From NCBI RefSeq assembly GCF_000069785.1, contig NC_010530.1:1544001-1608000 (forward strand): a stretch of 64,000 nt of DNA, written 5' to 3'. Below are positions 1 to 9,605 of the stretch, one piece after another (positions within the stretch are counted from its first letter, which is position 1; each line of letters starts with the position of its first letter). The notes beneath the pieces are model-generated. The model did not search any database. It was not told where the DNA came from and was given only the letters and a program-made list of their open reading frames with translations. The position numbers and the translations under genes were made by a program. This DNA comes from Cupriavidus taiwanensis LMG 19424. GTDB lineage: Bacteria > Pseudomonadota > Gammaproteobacteria > Burkholderiales > Burkholderiaceae.

Positions 1-197
1 AACGCGAAGGTCTCGCGGTTCCAGCCGCGCTCGGCAATGATGGGCAGCATGAACAGGCCTTGCACATGGCGCGCACCCAGCGCCATCCCCATCAGCACGC
101 CACCGGCAAGCACCAGCACCCACAGTTCCCGCCACCAGGGCGTGGGCAACCCGGCCGGGTTGCCGGTAGCGGACGAACTCTGCAGGTGGATGGTCAT
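1..197 (-). CDS. MFS transporter, N-terminal fragment (cut by window edge)
   Basis: The reverse strand from an ATG at 195-197 reads MTIHLQSSSATGNPAGL and continues into a hydrophobic helix (WVLVLAGGVLMGMALGARH) and a second amphipathic stretch ending at the window edge. About 65 residues are visible. The GARHVQGLFMLPI pattern is typical of the first helix and loop of major facilitator superfamily permeases; the substrate cannot be told. It is divergent from the LysR gene at 369 across a 171-bp gap, the usual arrangement for a LysR-controlled transporter. The family call is by residue pattern only. Confidence 0.6.
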   Translation of the reverse strand, partial: MTIHLQSSSATGNPAGLPTPWWRELWVLVLAGGVLMGMALGARHVQGLFMLPIIAERGWNRETFA

Positions 198-368
198 GAC
201 GGCCTCTTGTCGAACAATGGCGCCCGCAGGCGCGATGGTTCTATTGCACGCGGCGCCAGGCCTTGCTTCAACCGATCTTTCGGTCGTTCTGCCATGCACA
301 CCACGCATGCCATGAACATCGCGGTTCGTGCTGTAATGAGGTGCGCGCATCTTCCTGGAGCTCATTGC

Positions 369-1301
369 ATGTCCACCCCGCTGGTTCGCCTGGTCTCGCT
401 CGACCTGCTCAAGGGCTTCGTCGCCGTCGGCCGGCGCATGAGCATTACGCAGGCGGCGGACGACCTGTGCCTGACCCAGTCGGCGGTAAGCCGCCAGGTC
501 CATGCGCTGGAGGCGCAGTTGAAGGTGCAGCTGTTCGTGCGCAAGCATCGCGGCGTCGCCTTCACCGCCGAGGGCGAGCGCTTGTTTCGCAGCGCCGACA
601 GCGCGCTGCAGCAGTTGCAGGACGTGGTGGCCGAGGTGCGCCGCAGCGAGGGCCGGCAGCCGGTCACCGTCACCGCCAGCATCGGCGTGACCGGCCTGTG
701 GCTGCTGCCGCGGCTGGGCAGCCTGCAGAAAGCCCACCCGCACCTGGATGTCCGCCTGTCAGCCAGCAACCGTATCAGCGACCTGCGTGAAGAAGGCATC
801 GACCTCGCGGTGCGCTATTGCCGCGATGCCGCGGCGCCACCCGACGCCGTGCGCCTGTTCGGCGAGCACATCGGGCCGATCGCGCATCCGTCGCTGCTGG
901 CGGAGCTCGGGCCGCACGGCGATGCGCTGCTGCAGCTGCCGCTGCTGGAATTCGACGATCCGCGCCCGTGGCTGCAATGGCGCAGCTGGCTGGCCCCGCG
1001 CGACCTGCGCCAGGCCAGCCAGCGCGGCATGCTTCGCTTCAACCAGTATGACCAGGTCATCCAGGCGGCGCTGGCAGGCCAGGGCGTCGCGCTGGGGCGG
1101 CTCGAACTGGTGCGACCGCTGGTCGACGGCGGCCAGCTGGCGCTGGTGCCCACTGCGCGGCAAGCGCCGCCGAGCCCGAACGCCTACTGGCTGATCCAGG
1201 CCGCCGCGCAGCCGCGCGCCGACGTCAGGCGCGTGGCGCAGTGGATCTGCCAGGAAGCCGCGCGCACGGTCAAGACGCCCGTGCACCCCGCAGCCACCTG
1301 A
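369..1301 (+). CDS. LysR-family transcriptional regulator
   Basis: A 310-residue LysR-type regulator. The N-terminal winged helix-turn-helix is clear (MSITQAADDLCLTQSAVSRQ, about residues 20-42), followed by the linker helix and a substrate-binding effector domain with the GcvA-like pattern IDLAVRYCRD and a C-terminal GVALGRLELV stretch. An open frame extends upstream to 60, but the ATG at 369 puts the start in the usual place, about 20 residues before the DNA-binding helix. It is divergent from the MFS gene and probably controls it; a weak dyad (ACCGA-N4-TCGGT, 271-284) lies in the gap. Its last 32 bases overlap the convergent DUF2917 gene. Confidence 0.88.
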   Translation: MSTPLVRLVSLDLLKGFVAVGRRMSITQAADDLCLTQSAVSRQVHALEAQLKVQLFVRKHRGVAFTAEGERLFRSADSALQQLQDVVAEVRRSEGRQPVTVTASIGVTGLWLLPRLGSLQKAHPHLDVRLSASNRISDLREEGIDLAVRYCRDAAAPPDAVRLFGEHIGPIAHPSLLAELGPHGDALLQLPLLEFDDPRPWLQWRSWLAPRDLRQASQRGMLRFNQYDQVIQAALAGQGVALGRLELVRPLVDGGQLALVPTARQAPPSPNAYWLIQAAAQPRADVRRVAQWICQEAARTVKTPVHPAAT

Positions 1302-1557
1302 ACCGCAGCTGGCGGGCGCGGCGCGGTGGCGTTTCGATCCCGCACAGCGCCGGGCCCGCGCCGTGCAGCGCCGCGATGAACACCTCGGCGTCGGCTTGCA
1401 GCCGATGGCGCTCGCCCGGCGCCAGCAACACATCGGGCGACGGCCGTCCCGGCACCTCGAAGGTCAGCCACAGGTTGCCGCCGCGGCAGACCAGTTCCGT
1501 GCCGGCGCGCAGTTGCAGGCCGAGGCATTCCGCTTCCAGGGAAAAAGTGCGTGACAT
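1270..1557 (-). CDS. DUF2917 family protein
   Basis: A 95-residue protein of unknown function. The order of elements (SLEAECLGLQLRAGTELVCRGGNLWLTFE, then LLAPGERHRLQADAEVFIAAL) is that of DUF2917: a short cupin-like all-beta domain centred on a G-x-L-W-L/I-T motif. It has no signal peptide or membrane segment. It overlaps the convergent LysR 3' end by 32 bases and sits 105 bases downstream of the TolC-like gene on the same strand, so it could be the last gene of the secretion operon. A second DUF2917 protein is encoded at 52813. The biochemical role is unknown. Confidence 0.72.
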   Translation of the reverse strand: MSRTFSLEAECLGLQLRAGTELVCRGGNLWLTFEVPGRPSPDVLLAPGERHRLQADAEVFIAALHGAGPALCGIETPPRRARQLRFRWLRGARAS

Positions 1558-1662
1558 GAAAGGCTCCGGTTAGGGCCTTTTCATTGTGCGAAGCGGCGTC
1601 GCACGCTGCCATGAGCAATGCGTCGGCCAGCCATCCGCCAGCGGCATGCGAGGCCCGCATGT

Positions 1663-3009
1663 CTAGCGCTGCCCCGCGCGCGTCGCGCCCTGGGCCAGCG
1701 CCTCGCCGGGGGGCGCGACGTTGAGTGTCGCCAGCAACAGCCCCATGCCCGCCAGGATGCGGTACTGGCTGGCAAGTTCGGTGTACTGGCCCGTCACATA
1801 GGCGGTGCGGGCGCTGAAGTACTCGTTCTCGGCATTGAGCAGGTCCAGCAGGCTGCGTTGCCCGATGCGGAACTGCCTGCCGTAGCTGACCCGCGTGGCA
1901 TCGCTTGCCTGCACGTATTGCTGCAGGCTGGCCAGGCGGTCCTGCGCGGTACGGTTGGCGTTATACGCCAGCGACACGCTTTCCCGCACCTGCCGCCGCA
2001 GCCGCTCCAGGTTCTGCTCCGCTTCCTGGATCTGGAACCCAGCCTCGCTGATGCGGGCCTTGTCGGCATTGCCGCGGAACACGTTATAGCGCACGCGCAG
2101 CATCACCCGGCGCTCGTCGGTGGTACCCAGCACACGGTCGCGGTCGCGTGCCCCGCCCACTTCGAGTTCCAGCCTTGGCCACAACGCCGAGCGCGCCAGC
2201 GCGCGTGCGGCCTCGGCTTCGGCGATATCGGCCTGGCCTGCGGCCAGCGCAGGGTGGCTGGCACTGGCCACTTGCTGCGCCTCGCGCTCGGTCGCGGGCA
2301 GGACGGCGGCCAGCGATTCCGGCCGCGACAGGCGCTGCGGTGCCGTGCCGACCACGCGCACGAACGCCGCCTCGGCATCCTGCAGCGCGCCCTGCTCCGC
2401 CCGCAGGCTGGCCTGGGCCAGCGCCAGCCGGCTCTCGGCCTGGTAGAGGTCGGCGCGGCGCAGCACGCCGTTGTCGGCGCCAAGCCGGATCTGGTCATGG
2501 ATATGCTGGTGCGCCTCGAGGTTGGCGATGCCGATCGCCACCGTCTCCTGCCGGCGCAGCACCTCGACGTAGACGCCAACGGTGCGTAGCGCGATGTCCT
2601 CGGCGGTGACGCCGACCCGGTAGGCCGCGCCTTCGATCCGGGCGCCCTGGCGCTCGACGTCGCTGCTCACGCCGAAACCGTCGAACAGCATCTGCGTGAT
2701 GGTGACGTCGGCGGCATGGCGGCCATACGACGAGTCCGACAGCCCGCCCACGCGGCTGCTTTCGCTGTCCAGCCGCACGCGACCGGTGGCGCCGCCGATA
2801 TCGATCCGCGGCAGGTAGCCGGCACGCGCCTGCTTCAGCCCCTCGTCGGCAGCCAGGCGGCGGCTGCCCGCGGCCAGCACTTCTGGATTGCTGTGCACGG
2901 CCAGGTCGACCGCCTGGGGCAGCGCCTGGCCGCCCGCCTGCCGCGGCAGCGCGAGCGCGAGCGCTATCCATGGCAGCACGGGTGCCAGCCGGCACCATCT
3001 CGTCTTCAT
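1663..3009 (-). CDS. TolC-family outer membrane channel of a type I secretion system
   Basis: A 448-residue outer membrane efflux protein. It has a signal peptide (WIALALALPRQAGGQA), then the doubled TolC repeat: alpha-barrel helices with ALPQAVDLAVHSNPEVLAA near the N terminus and the second-repeat counterpart SLAYNANRTAQDRLASLQQYV, ending in GQRSLLDLLNAENEYFSARTAY, a motif of the AggA/LapE-type channels paired with LapB-type exporters. The ATG at 3007-3009 is preferred over one 21 bases upstream because AGGGGGAAGC directly precedes it. It is the last secretion gene of the operon running down from 11781 and completes the trans-envelope conduit for the RTX protein. Confidence 0.9.
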   Translation of the reverse strand: MKTRWCRLAPVLPWIALALALPRQAGGQALPQAVDLAVHSNPEVLAAGSRRLAADEGLKQARAGYLPRIDIGGATGRVRLDSESSRVGGLSDSSYGRHAADVTITQMLFDGFGVSSDVERQGARIEGAAYRVGVTAEDIALRTVGVYVEVLRRQETVAIGIANLEAHQHIHDQIRLGADNGVLRRADLYQAESRLALAQASLRAEQGALQDAEAAFVRVVGTAPQRLSRPESLAAVLPATEREAQQVASASHPALAAGQADIAEAEAARALARSALWPRLELEVGGARDRDRVLGTTDERRVMLRVRYNVFRGNADKARISEAGFQIQEAEQNLERLRRQVRESVSLAYNANRTAQDRLASLQQYVQASDATRVSYGRQFRIGQRSLLDLLNAENEYFSARTAYVTGQYTELASQYRILAGMGLLLATLNVAPPGEALAQGATRAGQR

Positions 3010-3185
3010 GCTTCCCCCTGCCGGGTACACCGCGCTCGCGCGCTGAACGCGTCCGAACGCGGTGCCCTACCCGCTTATTATGGTTTTGATACTGCCGGCA
3101 GCGGTGCTGCCGCCCTGCATCGCCGCTTGTCGCGGTCTCCTCCCCGTTCCCGCCTTGCCCGTTCTGCTCTGCCGTGTGGCTGGCC

Positions 3186-6100
3186 TCAAGCCGTATGGAT
3201 ATTGCCGTTGCTCAGTAGCGTATTCAGGTCCAGCCCCACCACGCCCTGCAGCACAGCGACATCCTGGAACCCGGTGGCGGCGCCACTGCCATCCCGGTCC
3301 AGGCTGACCACGGTATTGCCATCGACTTCCGCCAGCCGCACGAACTGCGCCGCATTGGCGCTGGTCACGCTGACGCCCGCGAGCAGGTCGGCAAGGTCCA
3401 GCACATCGCCTCCGGCAGCGGCGGGCGCGAGATCAAAGTCCGTGATCGTGTCGACCGAGGCGGCATCGGCGCGCAGAATGCGGAAGGTGTCGCTGCCGCT
3501 TCCGCCGGCGAGCGTGTCGGCGCCGGCGCCGCCGACCAGCAGGTCATTGCCGGCGCCGCCGCTCATGACGTCGTCGCCGGCGCCGCCACGCAGCACATCG
3601 TTGCCGGCCGAGCCGGCGAGCGTATCGTTGAAGGCCGACCCGATCACGCCCTCCATGCCACGATAGTTGTCTGTGCCGAGGTTCACGCTGCCCAGGTTGA
3701 CGGTAGTCGCGCTGCCGCTCTGTACCAGCGTGAAATTGATCGCCCCAGTGGCATCGGAGAAATCCAGCAGGTCGATGCCCGCGCCGCCATCGAGGGTGTC
3801 GTTGCCCATGCCGCCGCGCAGGATGTCATTGGCGCCGCTGCCGGTCAGCGAATCGTTGAACCGCGACCCGATCACGCCTTCCATGTTGCTGTAGTTATCG
3901 CTGCCAAGTCCAACGCCGGACAGGTTGACCAGCGTGCCGCTGCCCTGCGCCAGCGTAAATGCCAACCCGCTGCCGGCATCGGACAGGTCCAGCATGTCGA
4001 TGCCGGCGCCGCCATCGAGCGTATCATCGCCGGCGCCGCCTCGCAGCACATCATCGCCCGCGCCGCCGCGCAATGTGTCACTCGCTGCGCCACCGATGAA
4101 GAAATCGCTGGCCGCAGCTCCGTTCAGCTCATCGGTATTGCTGCCACCGTCGAGATAGGAAGCCTGGTAGGGCTGGCTTCCCAGCGTCACCGTGGCGCCG
4201 CCATTCGTCGACGAGACCTTGACCGTCACCGTCGCCGTGCTGCTGCCGCCCGCGCCATCGGAAACGGTATAGCTAAAGCTGCCCGACGTCGAGTTGTCGG
4301 AGTCGAACATGATGTAGCTGTTATTGGTGCCGGGCGCGAACTTCAGGTTACTGACCGCGCCCGTGGCGCCGCTCAGGCCGGTGATCGCCAGTGCCAGGCC
4401 ATCGACATCGCCGTCATTGGCGAGCAGGGCACTGACCGGTATCAGGATGCTGCCGGTGTTGTTCGACACATAGACCACGTCCGCGGCAGCCACCGGCGCA
4501 TCGTTGACCGGCTCGATGGCGATCGCCACGGCATCGATGTCGGCCGTGGCCCCGTCGCTGGTTTGCATCTGCAGCGACGCGGCGCCGGCATAGTCCTTGT
4601 CGCCGGCAAACTGCAGGCCGTCCAGCGCGGCGCGAATGGCCGCGTCACTGCCAGTGAAGGTCATGGTGCCGTCTGCGCTGCCATCGCCGGCAAGGAACTG
4701 CAGCCCGGCCGTGCCGTTCAGCGTAATCGTGCCCCCGCTCGCCGTCAGCGTCACCGTGTGGCTGCTGCCGTCCACATCGAAGAAGCCGAGCGCATTGCCG
4801 GTGGCAGTGCTGAACACCAGCGGCGCGTCTTCGTTGACTGACTGTGCGGCCGGAACGGTGTTGACGACCGCATCGTTGGTGCCAGTGATATTGACCGTGA
4901 TCGTCTGGCTCGCGGTCTGGTCGGCCGAGGACACTGTCAACGCATCGCTGACCTTCTGCCCGGCAGTCAGCGCATCGGCCTTGCTGTTGTCCAGCGTATA
5001 AGTCCAGGCGCCGGTGGTGCTGTTGAACGTGAACGTACCGTATTGCCCGACCAGGCTGTCCGGCGGCACTGTCGCGAAGTGAGCCTCGCCGCTGTCGACA
5101 TCCGCCACAGTCAGCATGCCACTGGCCGAGGCATCGCCTGTCGTGGCGTTCGCCACGCCGCCGGCTTCTGTCACGGCCGTGTCTTCGTTCGTCGATGCGG
5201 TGATGGTCGCCGCATCGTTGGTGCCGGTGATATTGACCGTGATGGTCTGGTTCGCCGTCTGGTCGGCCGATGACACGGTCAGCGCATCGCTGACCTTCTG
5301 CCCGGCAGTCAGCGCATCGGCCTTGCTGTTATCCAGCGTATAAGTCCAGGCGCCGGTGGTGCTGTTGAAGGTGAAGGTGCCGTATTGCCCAACCAGGCTG
5401 TCCGGCGGCACTGTCGCGAAGTGAGCCTCGCCGCTGTCGACATCCGCCACAGTCAGCGTGCCGCTGGCCGACGTGTCGCCTGAGGTGGCGTTTGCCACGC
5501 CGCCGGCTTCTGTCACCGCCGTATCTTCGTTCGTCGATGCGGTGATGGCCGCGGCGTCGTTGGTGCCGGTGATATTGACCGTGATGGTCTGGTTCGCCGT
5601 CTGGTCGGACGACCACACGGTCAGCGTATCGCTGACCTGTTGGCCGGCGATCAGCGCATCGGCCTTGCTGTTATCCAGCGTATAAGTCCAGGCGCCCGTG
5701 GTGGTGTTGAACGTGAACGTGCCGTATTGCCCGACCAGGCTGTCCGGCGGCACTGCAGCAAAATGGGCTTCGCCCGTGTCGACATCGCTCACCGTCAGCG
5801 TGCCGCTGGCCGAGGCATCGCCTGTCGTGGCGTTCGCCACGCCGCCGGCTTCCGTCACGGCCGTGTCTTCGCTCGCCGAAGCAGTGATGGCCGCGGCATC
5901 ATTGGTGCCGGTGATATTGACCGTGATGGTCTGGCTCGCGGTCTGGTCGGCCGATGACACCGTCAGCGCATCGCTGACCTTCTGCCCGGCGGTCAGCGCA
6001 TCGGCCTTGCTGTTATCCAGCGTATAGGTCCAGGCGCCCGTGGTGCTGTTGAACGTGAAGGTGCCGTATTGCCCGACCAGGCCGTCCGGCGGCACTGTCG

Positions 6101-8132
6101 CGAAGTGAGCCTCACCGCTGTCGACATCAGCGACAGTCAGCGTGCCGCTGGCCGAGGCATCGCCCGTCGTGGCGTTCGCCACGCCGCCGGCTTCCGTCAC
6201 GGCCGTATCTTCGTTCGTCGATGCGGTGATGGTCGCGGCGTCGTTGGTGCCGGTGATATTGACCGTGATGGTCTGGTTCGCCGTCTGGTCGGCCGATGAC
6301 ACGGTCAGCGCATCGCTGACCTTCTGCCCGGCAATCAGCGCATCGGCCTTGCTGTTATCCAGCGTATAAGTCCAGGCGCCCGTGGTGGTGTTGAACGTGA
6401 ACGTGCCGTATTGCCCGACCAGGCTGTCCGGCGGCACAGTCTCGAAGTGAGCCTCGCCGCTGTCGACATCAGCCACAGTCAGCGTGCCGCTAGCCGACGT
6501 GTCGCCTGAGGTGGCGTTTGCCACGCCGCCGGCTTCTGTCACCGCCGTATCTTCGTTCGTCGATGCGGTGATGGTCGCGGCATCGTTGGTGCCGGTGATA
6601 TTGACCGTGATGGTCTGGTTCGCGGTCTGGTCGGACGACCACACGGTCAGCGTATCGCTGGCCTGTTGGCCGGCGATCAGCGCATCGGCCTTGCTGTTAT
6701 CCAGCGTATAAGTCCAGGCGCCCGTGGCGGTGTTGAACGTGAACGTGCCGTATTGCCCGACCAGGCTGTCCGGCGGCACAGTCGCGAAGTGAGCCTCGCC
6801 GCTGTCGACATCCGCCACAGTCAGCGTGCCGCTGGCCGAGGCATCGCCTGTCGTGGTGTTCGCCACGCCGCCGGCTTCCGTCACGGCCGTGTCTTCGTTC
6901 GCCGATGCGGTGATGGTCGCGGCGTCGTTGGCCCCGTTGATCCGGATGCTCAGCGTCGATGCCGCCGAGGCCTGGCCATCCGTCACGCTATAGCCGAACG
7001 ACTCATCGACATGGTCGCCGAGGCGCAGCGACTGGACCAGCGGATTGCCGTTGTCCAGGGTGTAGCTGTAGCTGCCGTCGGCGTTGATCTGCAGCGTGCC
7101 GTACTGGCCGACATAGGTGCCGGGACTGGCTACGGCCAGTACATTGCCGGCATCGACGTCGCTGTCATTGCCCAGCACGTTGCCGGTAATCGGGTTCGGA
7201 TGATTGTCTTCGCCGATGGCGTTGGTATCGGCCGCGGCGGTAGGCGCATGGTTGTCGTAGCCGGCAAAATCAGATTTGGTCAGATCGTGCATGCCGTCGA
7301 GGCGAATCACCATTTCGGCCGTGGCCGGGTTGCCGTCGACATCGACGTAGACATAGGTGTTGCCGCCCGATTGCTGGTACCAGGCACCATGGGCGGTCGG
7401 CGTCAGGCCGCCCCACTGGAAGCCGGTGTCGCCCAGCACCGGGCGCAGGTCCAGGCGGTCCGTGCCGCGCTGGAAGTCGGTGATGACGTCCATGCCGGCC
7501 GCGGTGGAATCGGCGACAGCGTTGTAGACGAAGGTGTCGCGGCCGCTGCCGCCCCGCAGTGTGTCGCCACCGCCCCCGCCGGCGATGGTGTCGTTGCCGC
7601 CTTCGCCGTAGACCGTATCCCTGCCATTGCCGCCGGCGATGATGTCGTCGCCGCCGACGGCAGCGTCGTCGCCGTTGTCGCCGTAGATCAGGTCATCGCC
7701 GTTGCCGCCATGGATTCGGTCATTGCCGGGTCGGGCCGACTCATGGCCGCGTCCGAGCAGATAGTCGGCATAGCTGTCGTAGCCGTCGCCGTAGAGCGTA
7801 TCGCCGCCGTTGTCGCCGTTGTAAAGCGCCGACGCTCCGTCGGCGCTGCCGATCACATCGTCGCCGCTGCCGCCATAGACCGCGTCAGTGCCGTTGCCGC
7901 CGGACAGGCTGTCGTTGCCGCGCCCGCCGAACACCCGGTCCTTGCCGTTGGCCCCCAGCAGCGTGTCATTGCCATCGCCGCCCTCGACGATATCGTCGCC
8001 ATTGCCGGCGTCGACATAGTCGCTGCCATCGCCGGCGCTGACATAGTCGTTGCCGTTGCCGCTCAGGATGGTGTCGCTGCTTGCGGTGCCGATGAGGCTG
8101 TCGCTGCCATTGGTGCCAGTCACGGTTGCCAT
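3186..8132 (-). CDS. Giant secreted RTX/VCBS repeat protein, type I secretion substrate
   Basis: A 1,648-residue extracellular protein. Layout: N-terminal RTX nonapeptide repeats ([14 protein letters not shown] type, about residues 10-205) with a serralysin-type beta-roll ([14 protein letters not shown]); a divergent VCBS/cadherin-like domain (about 300-409); six near-identical 114-residue VCBS repeats (about 410-1093, each from [11 protein letters not shown] to VNITGTNDA); two more cadherin-like domains (about 1094-1320); a second RTX block (about 1325-1550, [20 protein letters not shown]); and a C-terminal tail typical of type I targets. There is no Sec signal and no N-terminal LapA-like retention module. 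GGAGAG precedes the ATG. The product is probably a calcium-stabilised adhesin or matrix protein; its ligand is unknown. Confidence 0.9.
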   Translation of the reverse strand: MATVTGTNGSDSLIGTASSDTILSGNGNDYVSAGDGSDYVDAGNGDDIVEGGDGNDTLLGANGKDRVFGGRGNDSLSGGNGTDAVYGGSGDDVIGSADGASALYNGDNGGDTLYGDGYDSYADYLLGRGHESARPGNDRIHGGNGDDLIYGDNGDDAAVGGDDIIAGGNGRDTVYGEGGNDTIAGGGGGDTLRGGSGRDTFVYNAVADSTAAGMDVITDFQRGTDRLDLRPVLGDTGFQWGGLTPTAHGAWYQQSGGNTYVYVDVDGNPATAEMVIRLDGMHDLTKSDFAGYDNHAPTAAADTNAIGEDNHPNPITGNVLGNDSDVDAGNVLAVASPGTYVGQYGTLQINADGSYSYTLDNGNPLVQSLRLGDHVDESFGYSVTDGQASAASTLSIRINGANDAATITASANEDTAVTEAGGVANTTTGDASASGTLTVADVDSGEAHFATVPPDSLVGQYGTFTFNTATGAWTYTLDNSKADALIAGQQASDTLTVWSSDQTANQTITVNITGTNDAATITASTNEDTAVTEAGGVANATSGDTSASGTLTVADVDSGEAHFETVPPDSLVGQYGTFTFNTTTGAWTYTLDNSKADALIAGQKVSDALTVSSADQTANQTITVNITGTNDAATITASTNEDTAVTEAGGVANATTGDASASGTLTVADVDSGEAHFATVPPDGLVGQYGTFTFNSTTGAWTYTLDNSKADALTAGQKVSDALTVSSADQTASQTITVNITGTNDAAAITASASEDTAVTEAGGVANATTGDASASGTLTVSDVDTGEAHFAAVPPDSLVGQYGTFTFNTTTGAWTYTLDNSKADALIAGQQVSDTLTVWSSDQTANQTITVNITGTNDAAAITASTNEDTAVTEAGGVANATSGDTSASGTLTVADVDSGEAHFATVPPDSLVGQYGTFTFNSTTGAWTYTLDNSKADALTAGQKVSDALTVSSADQTANQTITVNITGTNDAATITASTNEDTAVTEAGGVANATTGDASASGMLTVADVDSGEAHFATVPPDSLVGQYGTFTFNSTTGAWTYTLDNSKADALTAGQKVSDALTVSSADQTASQTITVNITGTNDAVVNTVPAAQSVNEDAPLVFSTATGNALGFFDVDGSSHTVTLTASGGTITLNGTAGLQFLAGDGSADGTMTFTGSDAAIRAALDGLQFAGDKDYAGAASLQMQTSDGATADIDAVAIAIEPVNDAPVAAADVVYVSNNTGSILIPVSALLANDGDVDGLALAITGLSGATGAVSNLKFAPGTNNSYIMFDSDNSTSGSFSYTVSDGAGGSSTATVTVKVSSTNGGATVTLGSQPYQASYLDGGSNTDELNGAAASDFFIGGAASDTLRGGAGDDVLRGGAGDDTLDGGAGIDMLDLSDAGSGLAFTLAQGSGTLVNLSGVGLGSDNYSNMEGVIGSRFNDSLTGSGANDILRGGMGNDTLDGGAGIDLLDFSDATGAINFTLVQSGSATTVNLGSVNLGTDNYRGMEGVIGSAFNDTLAGSAGNDVLRGGAGDDVMSGGAGNDLLVGGAGADTLAGGSGSDTFRILRADAASVDTITDFDLAPAAAGGDVLDLADLLAGVSVTSANAAQFVRLAEVDGNTVVSLDRDGSGAATGFQDVAVLQGVVGLDLNTLLSNGNIHTA
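4849..6900 (-). repeat. Six tandem 342-bp VCBS-encoding repeats, arranged as two copies of a three-unit block
   Basis: The repeats begin near 6900, 6558, 6216, 5874, 5532 and 5190 on the minus strand, exactly 342 bp apart. Marker differences recur with period three. Copies 1 and 4 carry [15 protein letters not shown], copies 2 and 5 carry [10 protein letters not shown] with SADQTANQ, and copies 3 and 6 carry SADQTASQ. The matching DNA markers are 1,026 bp apart (for example 5458 versus 6484). The array therefore looks like a duplicated three-repeat block. Confidence 0.88.
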
Positions 8133-8222
8133 GTTCGTTCTCTCTCCGTCCTGAATGCTGGCCTCGCGGCCACGCCTTGCTTGTTATCGTTGCAAAACGC
8201 CAGCGTGCCGGCGCGCCTTGTC

Positions 8223-9605
8223 CTACCGTTCACGGAACGCCATGTCCCGGGTCTTGATGATGGGCTTGAGCAGGTAATGGAGCACCGTCTTCTGGCCCGT
8301 CAGCACGTCCACCGTGGCGACCATGCCGGGCAGGATCGGCACCTGCACGGCGCTTCCGGCTGGCCGGTTGTCGCGCGTGCGCACCCGGACCAGGTAGTAG
8401 CTCTCGGGCCGCTCGCCGGGTCGCTCCGGCGTGAGCGTATCGGCGCTGATGTGTTCTACGGTGCCGGCAAAGCCGCCATAGACGGAGAAGTCGTAGGCGG
8501 ACAGCTTGACCACGGCGGGCTGCCCTGGCCGCAGGAAGGCGATGTCGGCCGGACGCACGCGCGCCTCGACCAGCAGCGTGTCTTCCAGCGGCACGATTTC
8601 CACCAGGTCCATGCCGGGCTGGACCACGCCACCCACGGTGTTGACCTTGAGTTGCTTGACAATGCCGGCCAGCGGCGCGCGCACCACGGTGCGATCGACC
8701 CGGTCCTGCAAGGCGGTGTTGGTGGCGCTCAGCGCTGCCTGCTCGGCCTTGGCCTGGTTGAGTTCGCGCATGGCCTCGGCGCGGAAATGGGCACTCGCCT
8801 CGTCGAGCTTCTGCTGGCTCTCGCGATAGGCCGCTTCGAGGCGTGGCATCGCCAGCCGCGACGCGTCGAGCTCGCCTCTGAGGTCATTGGTCTGCCGCTC
8901 CAACCGCAGCACATCGACATCGGAGACCACGCCCTGCGCCACCATCGGCCGCATCATCGCCAGCTCTTGCGCCACCAGGCGATGGCTCTGCCGCAGTTGC
9001 TGCTCGCGCGAACGCTTTTCGGCCAGCTCCTGCCGGCGCTGCTCCGACTGCTGGCGCAGCACGGCCAGGTTCGCGTCCAGCGCATGCTTGCGCGAGACAA
9101 ACAGCGAGCGTTCCTCGGCTACGAAACGGCGCGCATCGCCGTCGCCTTCCGCACTGGCGACGAAGTCGGTGCCGGCGGCTTCGGCGCTCAGGCGCGCAAT
9201 GCGTGCCACCAGCGCATCGTCCTTGGTACGGCCTTCCTGGTATGAGGCGGTAAAGCGCGTATCGTCGATGCGCATCAGCGGCTGGTCCTTGCTGACGACC
9301 TGCCCGGGCCGCACCAGGATCTGTGCCACGATCCCGCCTTCCAGGTTCTGCACCACCTGTACCTGGCTGGACGGAATCACCTTGCCCTCGCCCACCGTCA
9401 CCTCATCGACCCGTGCCAGCGCCGCCCAACCCAGCGCCACGATGACGAAGACCACGGCGCACCACAGAATCCAGTGCGCGAACCAGCGTGGCCGCGACAG
9501 CGCCGCCGCGTCGCGCGCATCCATGAATGCGGTGTCGTCGGCGTGCGGCCGCAGCGCGGCGGCCACGCGGCGCGCAAGGGTGCGGATCTCAGGCCGAGGC
9601 GACAT
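8223..9605 (-). CDS. HlyD-family periplasmic adaptor of the type I secretion system
   Basis: A 460-residue membrane fusion protein. A cytoplasmic N terminus of about 40 residues precedes one transmembrane helix (WILWCAVVFVIVALGWAALA). Then come a half lipoyl motif (GEGKVIPSSQVQVVQNLEGGIV), a long coiled-coil hairpin rich in Arg/Gln/Glu (about residues 130-290), the second lipoyl half (VVRAPLAGIVKQLKVNTVGGVVQPG) and a beta-barrel with a C-terminal PGMVATVDVLTGQKTVLHYLLKP signature. It bridges the ABC exporter and the TolC-like channel. Its start overlaps the exporter's end by 17 bases, which suggests translational coupling. Confidence 0.93.
   Translation of the reverse strand: MSPRPEIRTLARRVAAALRPHADDTAFMDARDAAALSRPRWFAHWILWCAVVFVIVALGWAALARVDEVTVGEGKVIPSSQVQVVQNLEGGIVAQILVRPGQVVSKDQPLMRIDDTRFTASYQEGRTKDDALVARIARLSAEAAGTDFVASAEGDGDARRFVAEERSLFVSRKHALDANLAVLRQQSEQRRQELAEKRSREQQLRQSHRLVAQELAMMRPMVAQGVVSDVDVLRLERQTNDLRGELDASRLAMPRLEAAYRESQQKLDEASAHFRAEAMRELNQAKAEQAALSATNTALQDRVDRTVVRAPLAGIVKQLKVNTVGGVVQPGMDLVEIVPLEDTLLVEARVRPADIAFLRPGQPAVVKLSAYDFSVYGGFAGTVEHISADTLTPERPGERPESYYLVRVRTRDNRPAGSAVQVPILPGMVATVDVLTGQKTVLHYLLKPIIKTRDMAFRER

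Noticed and set aside
271..284. ACCGA-N4-TCGGT between the MFS and LysR genes as a LysR operator.
   Set aside because: Arms of only five bases, and it lacks the T-N11-A spacing, so chance occurrence in GC-rich DNA is likely.
4849..6900. Regularly spaced repeats that might suggest a CRISPR or satellite array.
   Set aside because: The 342-bp units are contiguous, in frame and code for a VCBS domain, with no unique spacers.
6666..9245. An 859-codon open frame on the plus strand over the RTX and HlyD genes.
   Set aside because: It is antisense to two well-supported genes, has Ala/Gly/Arg-biased composition with no family motif, and exists because stop codons are rare in the antisense frames of high-GC repeat DNA.
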